Positions 19,432 through 28,287 of a DNA stretch of 64,000 nucleotides are shown here, piece after piece. The notes beneath the pieces are model-generated. The model saw nothing but the letters and a program-made list of their open reading frames with translations. It made no database searches and had not been told where the DNA came from. Origin of the DNA: Ancylomarina longa (GTDB lineage: Bacteria > Bacteroidota > Bacteroidia > Bacteroidales > Marinifilaceae); the NCBI RefSeq assembly GCF_003996985.1, contig NZ_RJJX01000004.1, forward strand, positions 108,419 through 172,418, in the 5' to 3' direction. The translations under genes and the position numbers were made by a program. The stretch's first letter is position 1. Every line of letters starts with the position of its first letter.

Positions 19432-21588
19432 TTAAAATCTATATCCAATTTTTGCGATCACAGCACGACCAGGCATATTGTAACCATCTTTCTCTGTGTA
19501 ATTTTCATCCAATAAGTTAGAAATTGTTATTCCCACACTATATTTTTCTTTAAAGGTATAGTTTGCACTATAATCAAATACATAAGAAACAGGATGACGC
19601 AAAACTGATTCATTTAAAAGATCAGGTCTAACATCTGCTCCCTTAAAATTAATAGGAGTCTTTGCCCAAGTTGTAATCCAATTATCTTCATATCTATGAC
19701 CGATATAACGACCATTTAAACGAGTAGTAAAACCTTTCAGGTTATCGAATTCAATACCAAATGAAGCAGTATTGTCTCTCACATATTTCATTTGAGATTC
19801 CAAATACTCATTTCCAGATTTGGTTTCTACCGTAGCATCAAATAAATGGGTATAGTTTAAATAAACACGCAAAGAATAATCGTAATCAGACAAAGCTCCA
19901 AAATCATAGGAGGCAACTACTTCCAAACCATTCATATCTGCCTTATTCGCATTCATATAGGTATTGTATTCATCTCCATTATAAGGAGTTCCATCAGGAT
20001 CAATACTTTCGGTAACAATTTTATCCTTATGGTGAGTTTGGAAATAAGTCAGGTCAAAATTGATTCCTTTCTTAAAATCCTTATAAGCAAAACCTAAATC
20101 GAAAGTATTTGACTTTTCAGGATCAAGATTAGGATTTCCTTTTGTAGTAGCATAAATAGTTGAAAAAGAACCAGCAACCTGATAGGCATCAGGAGCTAAA
20201 AAAGCATTTCCCCAACTAGCATGAGCTGCTAATCCCAAACCTAAATCATATTTCAATCCAATATTCTCTGTTAGTACTGAATAATTTTCAGTTTTTGATT
20301 TTGCATTTAAGAATTGATTCTCATTAATTTTAAAGGCAATTTGATCAAAACGAGTCCCCACAGAAGCATTCAATTTATCGTTGAATAATTTAAAATGTAT
20401 TTGCCCGAATATTCCTGTAGCAGAATGACTGTAGTTTGGAAGATAAGGAGCAGCTTCATCTCCGGAATTTCCCCACAAAGTACTCTCATATTTTTCGGTA
20501 TTATTATCTATTCCTAGCGCGAAAGTATGTTTTCCAATTGCAATAGCATCGTTAATTAAGAAACCATAGTTTTTAAACACATTCTCACTACTTTGATAGT
20601 AATTGGCATCCATATCCTTACTAAAGAAATCACTATTCTCTTTCGAATAGAATGGACTAATGGTCAATTTATGATTCCCAATTTGCCCCAATACATCCAT
20701 TCCTGTTGAGAACTTATCCAAATCTTTTTTGTTCATTCCATAGATATGCCAAAATGTACCAGGAGCTTCTACATCATCAGCAAGAAAATAGCTGGCGTTA
20801 TAATTTATTTTCCAATTTTCCGATAGCTTAATTCCTAATCTGGCATCGAAATTTTGCTTTAGCAATTGAGAATTCTCCATGCGTTCCCCATAAGTACTTA
20901 CATCTAAAATAGTTTTCGCATAATCCTCATCGTAGAAGTTATGATCTCCCACTTTATAATCCTTTGCTTGATTATAATAGGAATAAGCGAAATCAAAATC
21001 GAATACATCAGATAGTGCACCTCCCACATTCATATTCGCCTTACTGGTTTGAAAACTGCCATATTGCAAGTCAACAGCTCCGGCAATATCTCCAGTACTC
21101 TCCTTAGTTACAATATTAACAACACCACCCATAGCAGCAGAACCATACTGAGCAGAAAATGGACCTTTCAATATTTCTACACGTTCCACATTATTAAGGT
21201 CGATAGTGGCAATATTTTTCGTTCCTGCTGGCTTTCCGTTGATTAAAATCACAGCATATTTACTAGAAGTAGAAGCTGAAAATCCCCGAATACCAATACC
21301 TGCATTAACACCAGGATATTGCTGGATATCCACAGAGGAAGAAGCTTTTAATAAACCTGCCATATCAGCTGCTGGCGATGCTTCAATAACTCTTCTACTA
21401 ATCACATCTACCTTTTGTGGTAGATCTTTCATTTTTGCATTAACACGTGAAGCATTTACTTGTACTTCGGATAGATTTAGATGCTTTACGGCTGTTGAAT
21501 CCGTTACCGTTTCTCGATTTTCTTCCGCTTTAAGTGTGAAATTCAAAATCGAAAGCAATGCAAAAGTTGTTACAATAGTTTTTTTCAT
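19432..21588 (-). CDS. btuB: TonB-dependent vitamin B12 receptor (BtuB-like)
   Basis: A 718-residue outer-membrane receptor. Signal peptide about 1-21, a short TonB-box-like region (LSEVQVNASR, about 38-47), a plug domain about 55-165 with GIGIRGFSAS and VERVEILKGPFSAQYGSAAM, then a 22-strand-type barrel with the usual terminal aromatic (IAKIGYRF). Its substrate is assigned from the cobalamin riboswitch directly upstream (about 21740-21880) and the btuDCF genes behind it. It would take up corrinoids with TonB energy. It has its own promoter and riboswitch, separate from the btuFCD unit. Confidence 0.88.
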   Translation of the reverse strand: MKKTIVTTFALLSILNFTLKAEENRETVTDSTAVKHLNLSEVQVNASRVNAKMKDLPQKVDVISRRVIEASPAADMAGLLKASSSVDIQQYPGVNAGIGIRGFSASTSSKYAVILINGKPAGTKNIATIDLNNVERVEILKGPFSAQYGSAAMGGVVNIVTKESTGDIAGAVDLQYGSFQTSKANMNVGGALSDVFDFDFAYSYYNQAKDYKVGDHNFYDEDYAKTILDVSTYGERMENSQLLKQNFDARLGIKLSENWKINYNASYFLADDVEAPGTFWHIYGMNKKDLDKFSTGMDVLGQIGNHKLTISPFYSKENSDFFSKDMDANYYQSSENVFKNYGFLINDAIAIGKHTFALGIDNNTEKYESTLWGNSGDEAAPYLPNYSHSATGIFGQIHFKLFNDKLNASVGTRFDQIAFKINENQFLNAKSKTENYSVLTENIGLKYDLGLGLAAHASWGNAFLAPDAYQVAGSFSTIYATTKGNPNLDPEKSNTFDLGFAYKDFKKGINFDLTYFQTHHKDKIVTESIDPDGTPYNGDEYNTYMNANKADMNGLEVVASYDFGALSDYDYSLRVYLNYTHLFDATVETKSGNEYLESQMKYVRDNTASFGIEFDNLKGFTTRLNGRYIGHRYEDNWITTWAKTPINFKGADVRPDLLNESVLRHPVSYVFDYSANYTFKEKYSVGITISNLLDENYTEKDGYNMPGRAVIAKIGYRF

Positions 21589-21739
21589 GAATGAAATACA
21601 TTAATAATTGATTAAACTTATGCATTACATTCAGGGAGCAGATAAAAGAAGGAATTCAAAATAATTGGCTAGCCATTCAAGATTTGAATATCATCTTTTG
21701 TCTTCTTGCTCTTGTCCCGAAAGCAATGACTTTTGGTTT

Positions 21740-21880
21740 GCATTGGCAGGTCTTCTGACTTACTCAACTTTTTTTAGCCTTCCCATTTCGAAACAAAACA
21801 GTGGCAGTAGTAAAAAAGAAATAATTGAGCTTACAGCTACGGGAATAGTTCCGGATTCACACCGGATTCCCTTTTGATCC
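21740..21880 (-). promoter_or_regulatory. cobalamin riboswitch controlling btuB
   Basis: Read on the minus strand, the conserved aptamer blocks appear in order: GGGAATCCGGTGTGAATCCGG, written here as two overlapping pieces GGGAATCCGGTG and GTGAATCCGG, then GTAGCTGTAAGC (B12 box), CTGCCACTG, ATGGGAAGG and GTCAGAAGACCTGCC. These are the hallmark elements of the adenosylcobalamin/cobalamin family. The 5' leader then continues about 150 bp to the btuB start, where the expression platform must lie. Confidence 0.93.
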
Positions 21881-21917
21881 ACTCTTTTGAAAAAGAGATA
21901 TGGAACCAATTGCGCAG

Positions 21918-21946
21918 CAAATGTATGTAAATTTTAATTAATCAAA
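21918..21946 (-). promoter_or_regulatory. promoter of the btuB riboswitch transcript
   Basis: On the minus strand, TTTG (21943-21946) and TACATTTG (21918-21925) are separated by 17 bp. This fits the Bacteroidetes -33/-7 promoter. Transcription would begin about 30 bp before the aptamer. Confidence 0.65.
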
Positions 21947-22000
21947 GCTTAATTTCAAGAAGGAAATAAGCAGATTTTATAGGTTATAGAACAGCAAAGA

Positions 22001-23044
22001 CTAGTTCTGTGTTAGCTTGCTAGTTTCATGCTTACGAAGATCGAGTATCAACGCTTCCATCTGAGTATAAGTCTTATGTCTTCCCTTCAGAATAAGATTC
22101 CATGTGCGATTCACTTCATCTAAAATGATCTTACAATCGGCAACTTCTTCACAAGTCACCTGATAGCCTTCACGCGAAAGTGCACGACTGGTCCAAAAGC
22201 CCATCACATCATTACCAACAACTTGAATGGCTGCTTTTTTCTGATAATGCATGATAAAGTTTCCGGATTTGCGATCGAAATTAAAGGAATTGTTCTCGAA
22301 AGTCTTTTCGATACTACCGGATAGCACCAAGTCCTCCGGAACTCCCACCCTGATCGCTTCATTTTTAGACATTAACCAAATTCTGTCGGCTGCCTGAAGC
22401 GCCAAATCCAACTCATGGGTAGATAAAAGAATCGCCTTATCTGTTTCCTGTGCCAGACGACGAAGTAATCGCATGATCTCTACCCGATTTGGCAAATCCA
22501 AATGTGCCGTTGGCTCGTCCAGCATGATTAAAGGAGTATCCTGAGCAAGTGCCTTTGCAATCATCACTCTCTGCCTTTCACCATCACTCAACTGGTTGAT
22601 AAACTTATCGGCAAAGCCTGTTAAGCCAACCTGTTCCAATGCCCATTGGATAATTTCTACATCCTTATCAGACAATCTTCCCATAAAGGAAGTATAGGGA
22701 TGTCTTCCCAAAGAAACGATATGATATACAGACAAATTACCAACCGATAAACGCTCCGTTAAAACGATGCTCAACAAGCGGGCTATCTCCTTAAAATTTC
22801 TCTCTTTGATAGGAATATCTTCCACCAAAGTATATCCCGCTAAAGGAGCTTGTAATCCCGCAATTGTCCGCATTAAAGTAGACTTCCCCGAACCATTGGG
22901 CCCCAGCAAACACACCAGTTCTCCCCTTCGAATTGTGAGATTAATATCCGATAACAAACAAAAATCGGGTCCCTTCGATTCTTTATATCCGATCGAAAGC
23001 TGTTTTGTGGTTAATATATCTTTAAAATATTTTTTAGTATCCAT
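22001..23044 (-). CDS. btuD: cobalamin ABC transporter ATP-binding protein with C-terminal extension
   Basis: A 347-residue FecE/BtuD-type ATPase. Walker A is at 48-56 (GPNGSGKST), the signature is LSDGERQR (about 147-154), Walker B is LIMLDEPTAHLD (about 168-180), and the switch His lies in STHELDLAL. The core is about 250 residues. A further 85-90 residues follow (from about 258), with no motif recognised but a possible alpha/beta fold (AIQVVGNDVMGFWTSRALSREG resembles a small nucleotide- or corrinoid-binding element; written as observation only). It lies 14 bp after the permease in the btuFCD operon. Confidence 0.9.
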   Translation of the reverse strand: MDTKKYFKDILTTKQLSIGYKESKGPDFCLLSDINLTIRRGELVCLLGPNGSGKSTLMRTIAGLQAPLAGYTLVEDIPIKERNFKEIARLLSIVLTERLSVGNLSVYHIVSLGRHPYTSFMGRLSDKDVEIIQWALEQVGLTGFADKFINQLSDGERQRVMIAKALAQDTPLIMLDEPTAHLDLPNRVEIMRLLRRLAQETDKAILLSTHELDLALQAADRIWLMSKNEAIRVGVPEDLVLSGSIEKTFENNSFNFDRKSGNFIMHYQKKAAIQVVGNDVMGFWTSRALSREGYQVTCEEVADCKIILDEVNRTWNLILKGRHKTYTQMEALILDLRKHETSKLTQN

Positions 23045-23058
23045 GGATATTCAATAAA

Positions 23059-24111
23059 TCAGGAAAATGAAGCTTTTACATTACGACTACGGATTATCAC
23101 CCAGATAACTACCGGTCCACCGAACAAAGCCGTTACCGAATTAATCGGCAAGGTAGATTGATTGCCCGGCAGTTGGGAAATCATATCACAACAAAGCATT
23201 AAAACTGCACCTATTAATATTACCGCTGGCAATAACACTTTATGACTTGCGGTACGAAAAATAGATCGGGCAATGTGAGGAACAGCAACTCCAATAAAAG
23301 CAACAGGGCCAGTAAAAGCAGTAAGTGTTCCGGCCACCAAAGCAGTACAGATAATCACTCCTATTCGGATTCTATTAACCGAGATCCCTACTCCTCTGGC
23401 ATAATTCTCTCCCAACAGAAGAGCATCCAAGGATTTTATGAGTAGAACTGCCATTATAATACCTGCTACAACGATGGGTGCCATTACTCTCATCTCTATC
23501 CAGGTTACCCCACTCAGGCTACCAAATGTCCAAACGATAAAACTTTGCAATTGCTCTGGTGTACTAAAAAACTGAAGAATGCTTACCACTGCACCTGTGA
23601 TACTTCCAAACATGATACCGATTATCAATAAGGAAACGCTATCGGAAATTCGAATGGAAGCCATACCTACAATAAAGAAGATAACTGAAGCTCCGACGAT
23701 AGCAGCTACCACCAAAGCCCAACTTCCTAACGAAGCATAAACCAATCCGAAAACACCTGGCAAAATTACCGATGCCATCACCATTAAGGCAACCCCCAGA
23801 CTTGCTCCGGAACTAATACCCAAAACATAAGGACCAGCAAGAGGATTGCGAAATAAGGTTTGCATCAACAATCCGGTAACCGATAAGCCAGCGCCTACCA
23901 ATATTGCTGTAATCGCTTTGGGCAATCGAAAATTAAGGATGATATAATTCCATGATGTTTTCACCTCTTCCCCCATTAAGATTGCAAATACCTTTTCAAC
24001 AGGAATACTCACACTCCCCCAAATCAGATCTAGAATCAAAAACAAAAGAATGCACAAAAAGAGTACGCTAAAGAGCAATATCTTCGTATTTTTTTTCAAA
24101 CGGAATAACAT
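23059..24111 (-). CDS. btuC: cobalamin ABC transporter permease (FecCD/BtuC family)
   Basis: A 350-residue inner-membrane permease with about ten hydrophobic helices. The family blocks FRNPLAGPYVLGISSGASLG (about 90-110) and FTGPVAFIGVAVPHIAR (about 265-281) are present; the second is the coupling region that contacts the ATPase. The C-terminal half includes the typical LPINSVTALFGGPVVIWVI. It forms one operon with the binding protein before it (4 bp gap) and the ATPase after it. Confidence 0.94.
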   Translation of the reverse strand: MLFRLKKNTKILLFSVLFLCILLFLILDLIWGSVSIPVEKVFAILMGEEVKTSWNYIILNFRLPKAITAILVGAGLSVTGLLMQTLFRNPLAGPYVLGISSGASLGVALMVMASVILPGVFGLVYASLGSWALVVAAIVGASVIFFIVGMASIRISDSVSLLIIGIMFGSITGAVVSILQFFSTPEQLQSFIVWTFGSLSGVTWIEMRVMAPIVVAGIIMAVLLIKSLDALLLGENYARGVGISVNRIRIGVIICTALVAGTLTAFTGPVAFIGVAVPHIARSIFRTASHKVLLPAVILIGAVLMLCCDMISQLPGNQSTLPINSVTALFGGPVVIWVIIRSRNVKASFS

Positions 24112-24115
24112 AGTC

Positions 24116-25297
24116 TTAGTTCAGCTTTTTATAAAAGTACAATTCGTAATCCGGCAAAACTTCCGGATGCAATATCTTGATGATATCCTTTAATACCGTA
24201 TCTGGTTTCATGATACCAGACTCCCACCAATCATTTGCTCCCGAAGCCGTCATTCGCTTGGTACAACAATAAACCTGACCGGTCTTATAAGCTTTGAATA
24301 AGGTATATCTCTCATCCATATTTTTCAGTTGTTCCAAAGAGGCGCACTGAGCCGGTCCAAACCAAATATCCGCATTGGCCTGTTTCTCGTAAACCACTTC
24401 AAAACTCAATGGAATACTTCCGCGAGTGGTATCCGAAAGCCAGCAATAATCCCCTTTACTATCGCGAAGCACCTGTCCCAGATAACTTTTTCCCCCCGGC
24501 ATGTACCAAATACCTTTAAATTGATAACCGGACACTACAGATGGACTCGATTTTATTTTCTGTACCAAACTTTTTACTTTTTGATAACGTTGATCCAGAT
24601 CATTGAACAATTTATCTGCCTCTTTTTCCTTATTAAAGAAAGCCGCAATAAATTTAGCCCATTCTGCACGAGCAAGTGGATCACTTTCCATCCATTCTAT
24701 ATTATACACTACAGGAAGTCCCGCACTAACCAGCTTTTTCTCCTGTTTTGTCTTGGTCATAAAGCCAGCAAGCATCACAATCTCGGGAGAGAGCTCCACA
24801 ATTTTCTCAAAATTAATCTGATGCGCGTGTCCTACGCCTTGGATTTTCCCTTCCTCTGCTTTCCTCGAAAGTTCTTTATCGTAAATATGATCGGATAAGG
24901 ACAAAGCGACAATACGATCTGCCACACCTAAAAACTTAAGAATACCAATATGAGTATTGGAGAGAGCAGCAAGTGTTTTTACAGGAGTTCTCACTACCTG
25001 CACATCAGCAGGAATACTATCTGGCAACTTACTGCTTTTTGGCACCAGATAATAGCTTTGGAAAATTTTGCCTTTGTTCCAGGGATCATTTACGATGATC
25101 TCCTTAAAACCATTCCGCATTTTAATGGAAAAGCCTTCGGCATATTTTACTGTCGAAGTATAAAAAAAGCCCGAATCAACGCTTGTTTGTAAAGCCGCCT
25201 TCCGTTCTCCAGTTCTTCCCGACTGGTTCGGATGACATGATTCCAAAAGCCCAATAAAGCAAATACCCACAATCAGGTATAAAAATCGATAAGCCAT
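24116..25297 (-). CDS. btuF: cobalamin-binding lipoprotein (BtuF-like)
   Basis: A substrate-binding protein of about 393 residues. The start at 25297 gives a good lipoprotein signal, MAYRFLYLIVGICFIGLLES-C, with lipidated Cys21; an upstream ATG at 25342 would spoil it. Two lobes with a helical backbone follow, typical of periplasmic binding proteins type III (TPVKTLAALSNTHIGILKFL and IVELSPEIVMLAG). Corrinoid specificity comes from the riboswitch upstream and the linked btuC/btuD. In Gram-negative Bacteroidota it would face the periplasm, attached to a membrane. Confidence 0.88.
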   Translation of the reverse strand: MAYRFLYLIVGICFIGLLESCHPNQSGRTGERKAALQTSVDSGFFYTSTVKYAEGFSIKMRNGFKEIIVNDPWNKGKIFQSYYLVPKSSKLPDSIPADVQVVRTPVKTLAALSNTHIGILKFLGVADRIVALSLSDHIYDKELSRKAEEGKIQGVGHAHQINFEKIVELSPEIVMLAGFMTKTKQEKKLVSAGLPVVYNIEWMESDPLARAEWAKFIAAFFNKEKEADKLFNDLDQRYQKVKSLVQKIKSSPSVVSGYQFKGIWYMPGGKSYLGQVLRDSKGDYCWLSDTTRGSIPLSFEVVYEKQANADIWFGPAQCASLEQLKNMDERYTLFKAYKTGQVYCCTKRMTASGANDWWESGIMKPDTVLKDIIKILHPEVLPDYELYFYKKLN

Positions 25298-25395
25298 ATC
25301 AAAATTAAATAAAGGCCAGGGAGAAAAGATAGGAAGATACAATCCTTCCGGATTATATAATCGTTACTCGACACCCCGAAGTTACGAAAATGTAT

Positions 25396-25556
25396 ATGCA
25401 AGGCAGGTCTTCTGGCTTACCCAATCTGACGCCTTCCCATCCAAAATAAAACTTAGATAGTGGCAGTGAGGTCAGAATCAATGAAATAAATCATTGAGGG
25501 CTTACAGCTGCGGGGACAGCTCCGGTATCACACCGGATTCCCTTTTAATTCCCAAA
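25396..25556 (-). promoter_or_regulatory. cobalamin riboswitch controlling btuFCD
   Basis: On the minus strand the aptamer blocks are GGGAATCCGGTG, CCGGAGCTGTCC, CGCAGCTGTAAGC (B12 box), CACTGCCACT, ATGGGAAGG and GCCAGAAGACCTGCC, in the canonical order. It lies about 100 bp upstream of the btuF start. Same class as the btuB riboswitch but clearly diverged in the variable stems. Confidence 0.93.
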
Positions 25557-25577
25557 ATTCGGGAAACCCTAATGCTG

Positions 25578-25585
25578 CAAATCTA
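25578..25585 (-). promoter_or_regulatory. -7 box for the btuFCD transcript
   Basis: TAGATTTG on the minus strand, about 25 bp upstream of the aptamer. No clear -33 element is seen. Confidence 0.5.
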
Positions 25586-25696
25586 TGGAATATTTCGGAG
25601 ATAAGACGAAGATTTGAAAAAGCATTGAGGGGATTGTACAACACATCCGTTTTTTGTATAATCGGAGAATTAGCAGAAAAGAATTTATTACTGCAA

Positions 25697-25726
25697 AAAA
25701 AAAGAACAAATTGAATTTGTTCTTTT
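25697..25726 (-). terminator. terminator after the truncated hemoglobin gene
   Basis: A perfect stem AAAAGAACAAATT (25700-25712) with AATTTGTTCTTTT (25714-25726), followed by a long T run on the minus strand. It separates this gene from the btu promoter. Confidence 0.85.
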
Positions 25727-25769
25727 TGAATATTATCGATAAATCTCAAACAACTATTATTCCACCAAC

Positions 25770-26135
25770 TTATACAAATACAATTTCCTCCTTCATACTA
25801 TATAATACGAAAAGTACTTCTTCCTTCTCCCGTTGTTCGATATTGTTTTTATCTAAGGCTTGCATCACATCATCAATAACAGAAAAAAATTCGGAGTGAC
25901 TAATATTCATGCCCTGATGCGTTTTCATCATATCTTTCCCCTTATAAACAGCAGGACCACCTGTTCCTGCAATAAAAAACGTTGCAGCCCCATTCTTCAA
26001 GCTATTAACATCTGCCTTGGCATTCTCAAACCGGGTAGCTATTTTAGTATTCTTTAAATGCAGATCCACTGCATCATTGGCAATATTTGTTATTCCTTCA
26101 CTTCCACCTAATCTCTCATAAAGTGTTTTTTCCAT
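25770..26135 (-). CDS. group 1 truncated hemoglobin
   Basis: A 121-residue globin of the 2-over-2 helical fold. The family opening LYERLGGSEGI is at 5-15, and the proximal heme ligand is His73 in MMKTHQGMNIS, followed by the conserved EFF turn. Length fits group I. Such proteins bind O2 or NO and often act in NO detoxification, which is known for relatives and not shown here. It is monocistronic, with its own terminator, and sits between the btu operon and an unrelated gene. Confidence 0.88.
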   Translation of the reverse strand: MEKTLYERLGGSEGITNIANDAVDLHLKNTKIATRFENAKADVNSLKNGAATFFIAGTGGPAVYKGKDMMKTHQGMNISHSEFFSVIDDVMQALDKNNIEQREKEEVLFVLYSMKEEIVFV

Positions 26136-26279
26136 CTTTCTTCCTCCTACTTAAATTTAAATAAATCAGAATTTACGAAGAATCCCAAACAATGTCAATT
26201 GTCTAGACTTAGGAAAATAAAGCAAATAAACCACCAAAAACAGCTATCTTCATCTCCCATCAAACTTCTAAAAACAAAT

Positions 26280-26801
26280 ATGAAAAAATTACTTCTTCTA
26301 TTTATCCTTCTTCCTCTTGTTGGTATGGCACAAGATCAGAAATTACCTGATAACTTTTCAGCTTTAAACTTCTTTATGGGAAATTGGCAAAGCGAAACAT
26401 CGGGTAAAGCAGGCAAAGGAATAGGAACCCAATCCTATACGATGGAGATGAACGGACAGTATATTGGTGTGAAGAATGAAACCAAGTTTGAAGCCAGTGA
26501 AAAAAATCCCGAAGGGGAAGTCCATCAAGACTGGGGAATGATTAGTTTCGATGAAAACAGGGGAAAAATTGTATATCGCCAGTTTAATATTGAAGGATAT
26601 GTGAATCAGTATGTATTAGATCATTCGAAGGAAGGAATATTTGTTTTCGAAACCGAAGCCATTGAAAATGTACCTGCCGGCTTTCGAGCTCGCATCACCT
26701 TAAAGGTTGTTGATGACAATACTTACGAGGAAGGATTTGAGTTAGCAGCACCCGGTAAAGATTATTCGGGATGCATCTACAATACCTGGAAAAGAAAATA
26801 G
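26280..26801 (+). CDS. secreted protein, DUF1579/lipocalin-like
   Basis: A 173-residue protein from the start at 26280, which gives the clear signal peptide MKKLLLLFILLPLVGMA-Q; the longer frame beginning at 26199 would bury it. The mature part begins LNFFMGNWQSETS and shows about ten alternating beta strands, as in the calycin-like families DUF1579 or nitrobindin. The conserved opening motif FxGxW supports this. Ligand and partner are unknown. It is followed by a convergent gene and a shared hairpin. Confidence 0.6.
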   Translation: MKKLLLLFILLPLVGMAQDQKLPDNFSALNFFMGNWQSETSGKAGKGIGTQSYTMEMNGQYIGVKNETKFEASEKNPEGEVHQDWGMISFDENRGKIVYRQFNIEGYVNQYVLDHSKEGIFVFETEAIENVPAGFRARITLKVVDDNTYEEGFELAAPGKDYSGCIYNTWKRK

Positions 26802-26833
26802 CTCCGCTAACAAAATAAACAGGATACCTATAT

Positions 26834-26869
26834 TTAAGGTAGAGGTATAAAAAAGTGCCTCTACCTTAA
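26834..26869. terminator. hairpin between convergent genes
   Basis: Perfect 12-bp arms, TTAAGGTAGAGG (26834-26845) and CCTCTACCTTAA (26858-26869). The right arm covers the stop codon of the leftward gene. There is no T run after either side, so it may be a bidirectional pause or processing hairpin instead of a true terminator. Confidence 0.5.
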
Positions 26870-27859
26870 TACATTTAATTGCTGCTCTAATTTCGCAGAA
26901 TATTCCTCTATTCCTTTGGTGATAAATTCGTGAACTACAAAATCCGGATTAATTTCCCCGATAATCTCCTTCACCCTTTCGGTCTGAAACGGCAAGTGCT
27001 GATCAATTTTCAGCACATGATTTCTTGCAGCCGAATATTTTTCAGAAAAATTCAGTTCCGACCAATTCAATGGTAGTCCTTTTTGTAATTGTTCTACCTG
27101 ATAAACTCCGGAAAGGCTACAGTTCAGGTGTAAGCTTTGAATTTTTGCTTGTGCCTCCTTTGATAATCTGGAAACCCGATCCAAAACAAAATCCACCGCC
27201 TCATCCTCACAGCGCAAGGCAGGATTGGTATTCATGAGGTGCCCGGTATCCAAAAGCAGATTCCAGTTCGAAAACTCCAATCTCCCTGCAAAATCATCCA
27301 ATTCGGCAGGATAAAGGAAATCAAGTCCCGGCCACCATAAATTCTCTATCGCCAGCTTCACGGGAGGCTCCCCATCATTACATTCTTTTGCCGTTCTATT
27401 TAATAAAGCAGCCAAACCAGCTAATACTTCAGTGTTTTTATAAGTAAAATCCCAGGTAAAAGCATGTTCCAACTCCACATGAGCAGCATGCACCACCGCA
27501 TGTGCGGGATGAAACGAAGCAGCATATTCCCACAATTGCTTTTGGCTAGTCACCATTTCCTTAGCATTATTCCCACCGCAGCAAAATTGCAGATGATCTG
27601 CCGACATTCCGGGGAAATAGTGCTTTGCAGCCACTTCTCCCTTTCTCCAAACCTCCAACCAGGTCACCCAAAAAGGCAAATGCACCGATTTCACAAGCTC
27701 CCTGGGAATATCCACAGAAGGAGTTTCATAACCTATTAATAGCTCCACCCCATCCAATTCCTTTTCGGTAACATAGGCTTGCAAGCCCTCCCATTTATTA
27801 GAGAAACGATTCACATCGGAAGGATGGACAGAGAAATCCATTAAATTTTGATAGCTCAT
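26861..27859 (-). CDS. TIM-barrel AP-endonuclease-2 family enzyme, candidate cobamide-remodelling CbiR
   Basis: A 332-residue xylose-isomerase-like TIM barrel. Likely metal ligands appear at barrel strand ends: His in VKSVHLPFW, His in AVVHAAHVELEH, Glu in KLAIENLWW, Asp and His in LLLDTGHLM, His in QSLHLNCS and Glu in FVVHEF. The set matches the AP_endonuc_2 family. It lies near the B12 uptake genes, and CbiR cobamide-remodelling hydrolases belong to this same superfamily, so that role is a reasonable hypothesis. Other sugar epimerase or endonuclease roles remain possible. It has no riboswitch of its own. Confidence 0.6.
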   Translation of the reverse strand: MSYQNLMDFSVHPSDVNRFSNKWEGLQAYVTEKELDGVELLIGYETPSVDIPRELVKSVHLPFWVTWLEVWRKGEVAAKHYFPGMSADHLQFCCGGNNAKEMVTSQKQLWEYAASFHPAHAVVHAAHVELEHAFTWDFTYKNTEVLAGLAALLNRTAKECNDGEPPVKLAIENLWWPGLDFLYPAELDDFAGRLEFSNWNLLLDTGHLMNTNPALRCEDEAVDFVLDRVSRLSKEAQAKIQSLHLNCSLSGVYQVEQLQKGLPLNWSELNFSEKYSAARNHVLKIDQHLPFQTERVKEIIGEINPDFVVHEFITKGIEEYSAKLEQQLNVLR

Positions 27860-28287
27860 ATTTTTACAGATAGATAATTTGAATCTTTCCTGCGATAAAT
27901 ATTTAGGAGAGATTTAAAATGTGGATCAAAAATAGTTCAATTCTGTAATTTTTCAAGTCTTATTTTTGATCAAAAAAAATCATTTTTAATTCGGAGTTGC
28001 AAAAAAATGACGTTTTGGACATTTTGGCAACATTTCGAAAACGTTATCATAAAAGCTATTTTTCCAGTTTGAGCTTAATAATGACAAAATTCTTTATTAA
28101 ATCTGTGTAACGCAAACAATTTCGGGGCTTTCCGCAACCGTTATAAGTTGTTTTTTTTGTTATTTCTGCAATTTCGAAGGATTTTATTTAGATCATTTCT
28201 ATGATTTAGCTTTAGATTTACAACATCGGTTACAAACAATAAAACAAGGCCGATGTAATTAACATTTAATTATTGAAATTTTACAAA
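27860..28287. other. divergent intergenic region with a long inverted repeat
   Basis: About 430 bp between the TIM-barrel gene and the secreted protein at 28288. It contains a perfect 11-bp inverted repeat, GATCAAAAATA (27924-27934) and TATTTTTGATC (27961-27971). The rest is a long AT-rich leader with no gene seen. Confidence 0.55.

Noticed and set aside
24329-24898. 189-codon plus-strand frame
   Set aside because: Antisense to the cobalamin-binding lipoprotein, without start context or domain.
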